The translations under genes were made by a program, and so were the position numbers. This document shows, piece by piece, positions 59,174-64,000 of a DNA stretch of 64,000 nucleotides. The DNA is taken from NCBI RefSeq assembly GCF_003254395.2, contig NC_037643.1:10870963-10934962 (forward strand), in the 5' to 3' direction. Origin of the DNA: Apis mellifera. Lineage: Eukaryota; Arthropoda; Insecta; Hymenoptera; Apidae. The notes beneath the pieces were generated by a model. The model was not told the origin of the DNA. It searched no databases and saw only the letters and a program-made list of their open reading frames with translations. Position 1 is the first letter of the stretch, and every line of letters begins with the position of its first letter.

Positions 59174-62100
59174 GTAACGAAATTTGAAGGAAGGAAGATC
59201 ATAAGCTATGTTTTTAAATACGTTCGATCGAGATAGGTTTTACAAATTGTTCTGAGAGAAATTTCATATTCTAATTTGCGAATTTGTCCTCGCCCAAGTG
59301 AGGAAATATCCCCCCAATTTACAGGGATTCGTGTAAAAAATTTTGCATATTTATAAGAAGGGCCTATTCCGCGTGGAGCTTTTTGCTCGGGCGCGGGACC
59401 ACCTCGGAGATGAAGCTGTCCTCCATTGGTGAGCCTAACCCCTCTGACCCTCGTTTTTCGCGTTCGATCATGTTCACCGGCTGTTTCGCACAATTCTCAC
59501 GCGCGCGATCATCAGAATCGGGGACATTGCAGAAAGAAACCGCCGTCAAATCGTCCAAAGCGGGAACAGAACGGGACAGATCGCAGGAATCGCAATAAAA
59601 TGAGCACGAACCCCTTCGAAATTAGGGAGAGCAAAAACGTTGACGGCACTTTCGTACTTTGGCCGGCTACGAATCGTTACCATCCGCTCTAAGATGACAC
59701 AAGTTGCGTTTGAATCAATCATCAACGCTTCCCTTGAAATTTCTGTTTAACCAATTTTTCCAGATTTAAACAAGGTTTAAGAATCTCTACCTCGAAACGA
59801 CCATTATTCGTAAACATTTCTCATGGAAATTTAATTTCAATTCTTTTCTTTAACTCTTTCTTAAAGAAATCATATTTTATCATAATTTGATATCCAATAA
59901 TTTATTTAATTTACATAGTTTCAAATCTATATTCTACATCTTAAAAAAGAAAAAAATAAAAATAAAAAAACAAATGGCAAAATTAAAAGGGAGAATATTA
60001 ATTCATTCGAACAATGGGCATATTTGGTGGAAGCGATTTCCAGCAAACCGGTCGCGGATGGCAGATCGAATAAGGAACGGGCTAAAGAAGCTTGGATGGA
60101 CGATTAGGTGGTCGAAAAGAGTCGGTGCAATCACTCAAGCACGCCAGAAAGCGTGGAGATTTTCATTTGAGGCCGGCGATCGAGAGCCGGAGCGCCACCC
60201 ACGGCGCCCCGCCAGGACGATCGAGGATTTCTCTTGATCATTTCGATCGCGCCGGCTCGCCTTTATGTGTATATTATGTATTTATTATGGCTGGCTACCA
60301 GGAACCGAGCGACAAAACCGGAGGAGCTCGGGTCTTTTGCTTGGTCCGCGGTCCTCGTTCCACGTACCGTCCCCCCTCCCTCCCCGTTCGACTCATTAAT
60401 TGACACCGTGATGCTCGTCCCGCCGATCATGGTGGTCCAGCTGCCTTTAACGAAACGTCGATTCTCGAATACGATCCACCGTCCAGGAAACCCCGCGAAG
60501 CCAGGGGAAAAATAAATTAATAGGGGGAAAGTTGGCAAGAAAATTTTCTTCTCCGCGACGAGTTAATTTTATCCCGTTTATTACCTTATTTTTCTTGGAC
60601 CCTATCAATATTGTTAACAATTTAAATATTGTACGAATGGATTAAATTTATGAATACGCAGGGATAGAAAAAGTTCATAAAGGAAAATTTTCTACTCGAT
60701 GTAAGAGATAATTCTGATTTGAATATTTTACTTTTTGGATTTTACCACGAAATGTTTAGCTATGATATTTTTCGTAGTTTTGGAGAGATTGATGGATAAT
60801 AAAATAAATGCAAATGTAACACGTTCGTGTAAAAGTATTTCGTGTAAAGGTTCCAGAAACCAGAGGAAGGTGTACGTGTGAGAACCGAAATTCGCAAGAA
60901 TTCCGTAGTTGCAAAAATTCCTCGTGTCAAACAAACACATCTCGTGCTATATTCAAAAAGATTTTACGTGACGCGAATTCGGGATATCGGTAGTGATGGG
61001 CTTGAAACGTTTCGAGTTGCACTTATCCAGAACAAACGATATTCATTTGGTATCGTAAAAATTTTACTAGATTGAAAATATTACTCGAAAATTCATAACG
61101 ATCAATCAAATAGATATATAATAATCTATCGTCAAAGCTATCTATCCTATTAAAATTAAGATTACTCAGAATTTTCAATAATCATTCGAAATATCACGAA
61201 CGATGCCCATCATTAATCCTTAAAATATTCCATTATTGAAATTATTCAAAATTTTATATAAAAATTAGTCGAAAATTCAAGATTATCCCGTTACTATCCA
61301 TCGATTTCGTCGATCCATGGATGTTTCCAAACGATCCTCCACTACCTCCAAAATTTCCGACTGCTGCGTATCACGTACGACGCCCATGCCTCGATTCGTG
61401 CGTTTTCGAGCCGGGCCCCGTTTATGGGGCAATCTGTAAGCCGTGGACGATCTGTGACACCGTGTGGAACTGGGCCGACGTTCATAACGCATTTACATTC
61501 CTTTCAATGTCGCACTACGTCCACTGGAGGCCACTGCTTCCATTGGTATTCCGTTACTGCTTTCTTCGATTTATCGGACGCCCCTATAACTACCATAAGC
61601 TCCACGCTCGGAATAGAAGAGTTGAACGATGCTTGGGAAAAATCCGATTAACCGTCGATTTACCGCGAGATTATTCCTCATAAGAGAATGATTTTAAATT
61701 ATTTTCCATCAATTTGCATCCGATCCTTGCACGGATAAAGAATCTGGAGATCGAAAAAATGGTATTTCTTGCTTTATTTTTAAAATCTCGTTCGCTTTAA
61801 AACTCGAACTCGATGATAAACTAAACACGTTCGTTTTTTCGCGTTATGATAAAAATTTGACGAGCAAAGATTACAAAAAAAAAAAAAACAAACTAAGAAT
61901 TCGATCCGCAAAATCAAACGCACCCGTCCTACAATTCCTTCAAGACGACGCGCGTTTTCATCAAAAGCGTGCCGCGTCTCCCGGCTCGGCTCGAGGGCCG
62001 GCTGAACTGTTCCTCAGAAACCTTAGGGATCGTATGAGCCAACACGCGAAATTTTTATGATCGGCCAGGGACCAGTGAATGAAGGGAAGGGGGGAAGAGG

Positions 62101-62760
62101 AGAAAATAAAAGAAAAACGTGCGGATGAAGGATCGGGGGCTCGCGTAAGTATTCAAAGATCGATCGAAACTCGACCTGATTCTCGGAAGAAATGCTCGCG
62201 GCCGATTGTTATTCCGCTCGTAGCTCGTATGTAATAATAAATTATGATTCTCTTTTGAAATAGGTGGGTGCCAGGCGGATTCCTAACGGGGCCGGGAGCC
62301 CCATATTTACGATTATAATGTCCGCATAGCATTATTTCGATCTGGGAAACGCGAGCATGACGGAATGCCACAGGCCCGTCATGTTGCCGCATAACAATAC
62401 TCGCGATCCTTCGCCGCTATTGTTATTCGAATCAGATATGAATATGATTCACGTGTTCCGATCCTTTCGATACGTATATGTATATATGATCGATACTGGA
62501 CGAATGCGCCGAATTTCTTCCTTTTCTCTCTCGTTCTTTTTCTTTTTTCTTCTCCTTTCCACGTTTCGAAAGGATGGATCGACTTTGGAAGACTTTGGAA
62601 AGATTACGAGTCGTATGCACGAAGAGCATTGTTCGAGAGAGGAAATTAAGAAAATGGAGAATTTTATAATTATATGTGGCTCACAGAACGAGTGGATACG
62701 AGATAGAATTAAGGAGAATTTCGTTTGATGCATGGGAGTTGTGTGGTTGAGGAATGATAT
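59174..62760. other. Small islands in AT-rich DNA
   Basis: Patches at 59.27-59.70, 60.0-60.53, 61.3-61.68 and 61.9-62.41 kb have moderate GC. The first is open on both strands with a plus donor-like TTG/GTGAGC at 59,428/59,429 and a minus frame of balanced composition (59,364-59,558). The third has a 120-codon frame rich in Trp, His and Cys that does not look like a domain. Inverted repeats GCCCC/GGGGC occur at 61,415-61,430, and GGGGC-CGGGA-GCCCC near 62,297. POU-octamer words lie at 60,808 and 61,712. Confidence 0.55.
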
Positions 62761-62776
62761 TCGAAAATATAATATA

Positions 62777-62796
62777 TTGGCAAAGTAATTTCGGAT
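62777..62796 (+). mobile_element. Mariner-type terminal-repeat-like fragment
   Basis: TTGGCAAAGTAATTTCGGAT resembles the inner part of the terminal inverted repeats of mariner-family DNA transposons, which are abundant in bee genomes. No transposase frame follows and no matching inverted end was found before the window end, so it would be a solo or heavily decayed remnant, or chance. Confidence 0.25.
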
Positions 62797-63078
62797 GATT
62801 GTAAAATCACGAATAATCTCGTGGCCACTGTTTTATTTCTTTGTTTTATTCATTCACCCGGCAATTTCCTGATATCTGAGTGTCGCCCCGACTTCGAATG
62901 AGTCGAAAATCGAAAATGTCGGTTCCAAATGTGTCTCAACCACATCTGAACAAACGTTTCGCTTCGTATTTCTTATCGAAAATCAGTATTCCTGTCGTTC
63001 ATGTGGCAAAACTTGCATTTTTATTTATACGAATTGACCGAAAATTTAAATCAGTACGCATGTTCTTGAAAATACGAT

Positions 63079-63220
63079 AAAAAAAAAAAGAAAAGGAAGA
63101 AGAAGAAGAAAGAAAAAAGAAGAAGAAGAGGAAAATCGAAGAGGAAGATCGTAATAGCATATTGAAGTAATTCTACGATTCAAATTGATTTCTTCTTCTT
63201 CTTCTTCTTCTTCTTCCTCT
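63079..63220 (+). repeat. Inverted purine (GAA) and pyrimidine (TTC) tracts
   Basis: A 56-base purine tract (63,079-63,134), mainly GAA, is followed 54 bases later by a TTC tract (63,189-63,220). Transcribed, the two could pair as a long imperfect GAA:UUC stem of about 26 pairs. The most economical origin is two independent or inverted microsatellites. Confidence 0.75.
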
Positions 63221-64000
63221 TGGTTTCTAAAAATATTGATCTCTTAAATGACAATGAAATGAACAAGACTTCGTAAACTTTTGAACTTTTTAGAAAGAAA
63301 AGTTGAAACATTTATTGACACACAGGATCTTCTCACCCTTTGATTTCCCAGATGTAACTCTGTAAGAAGTTCTTGAAAACAGAGAATCGAGTTTACATTT
63401 CTTTAGTAGTTCGAAAGTTCAGTTAATTGCAATTGACACTAGTTACAACTGAGTTGAACAAGTCAAGACGCGTTTGTTATCGAACAATTAGTTACAGTTA
63501 GGATCAAAAGCTTCGATGTTACACCTTCAACTCATATATTCGATTAATTACGTTGAATTTCACGTTGAAGCGGATCGAAAAATTTTTGCAAAAATCTATC
63601 CATCTATCGCTTAAATTAATTGGAAATCTAAAATACGTGATATGCGAATAATGTAATTTGACATTTGACATCATTTATACGAATCATTCTTTCTTTATTG
63701 GCTAATCGAATCTCTGTTCAATTATGTTCTTCGCCAATTTATATTTAACTTTTAATCTGTCACGCAATAAACGATGATTTTGACAACGATTTAAATCATT
63801 TTACTATATATCATTAACTTCTGATAACTCTTAAAATAACTCTCGATGAGTCGAAAATTCTTTCACGAATTTCTAAAGTCTTCATTTCACGAATTTTTCA
63901 AAATAGATTTCCTCTATCGATAAATTTAAAGTATAATATACTTATATAAATTTTATTTAGAACGAAACACGATTTACACGTAGTACAAATGAAAGACTCG

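Larger units (their letters stand above)
62761..64000. other. AT-rich end with GAA/TTC inverted pair
   Basis: After a mariner-like fragment, the sequence is AT-rich with no recognised gene. A purine tract and a TTC tract form an inverted pair at 63.08-63.22 kb. From 63.25 kb to the end I see only AT-rich, mixed sequence. Confidence 0.65.

Noticed and set aside
61321..61683. 120-codon frame rich in Trp, His and Cys
   Set aside because: Composition is unlike a globular domain, no family is recognised, and no splice signals bound it.

Overview
The window looks like nuclear DNA of an insect, most likely a bee or a close hymenopteran. This is inferred from texture: AT-rich spacers alternate every 0.3 to 1.5 kb with GC-rich islands in which CG dinucleotides are common rather than depleted, simple repeats are dense, and there is one fragment resembling a mariner-type terminal repeat. 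Nothing points to a bacterium, phage or plasmid: there are no operons, ribosome binding sites or long closely packed reading frames.

I find no protein-coding gene, tRNA, rRNA or named microRNA that I can call with confidence. The longer open frames run through low-complexity tracts (purine, pyrimidine, CCTCC, GAA), are open on both strands at once, or come from tandem repeats. The most economical reading is intergenic or intronic DNA dense in cis-regulatory islands. The best hints of transcription units are weak: a CpG-rich block at 38.3-38.9 kb with an RFX X-box match and a short ATG-to-splice-donor frame; a TATA plus YY1/Pho-like block at 42.57-42.81 kb; an ATG-to-donor frame at 25.15-25.24 kb; an acceptor-open-donor segment at 37.17-37.35 kb; a 15.3-15.8 kb block with a small acceptor/donor-bounded segment; and a donor consensus at 209/210.

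Layout. 0-9 kb: islands at 0-0.33, 0.95-1.3, 2.4-4.0, 5.1-5.5, 6.0-6.6 and 7.4-9.2 kb. 9.3-12.6 kb: mainly AT-rich. 12.65-25.3 kb: close-set CpG-rich islands with many perfect inverted repeats. 25.3-26.9 kb: two AT-rich tandem-repeat arrays. 26.9-38.9 kb: the densest islands, with promoter-like stretches and microsatellites. 39-58.5 kb: alternating islands and spacers. 58.54-59.17 kb: a four-copy, roughly 160-bp tandem array. 59.2-62.7 kb: small islands. 62.8-64 kb: AT-rich, with the mariner-like fragment and an inverted GAA/TTC pair.

The most distinctive signal is short, perfect inverted repeats in the CpG-rich islands: the nested cruciform at 35,028-35,072, the near-palindrome at 24,935-24,954, the twin hairpins at 18,531-18,601, and stem-loops at 13,185-13,226, 22,265-22,290, 42,775-42,793 and 47,188-47,215. 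Conservation or RNA data would be needed to tell structured RNA, paired factor sites and chance apart.
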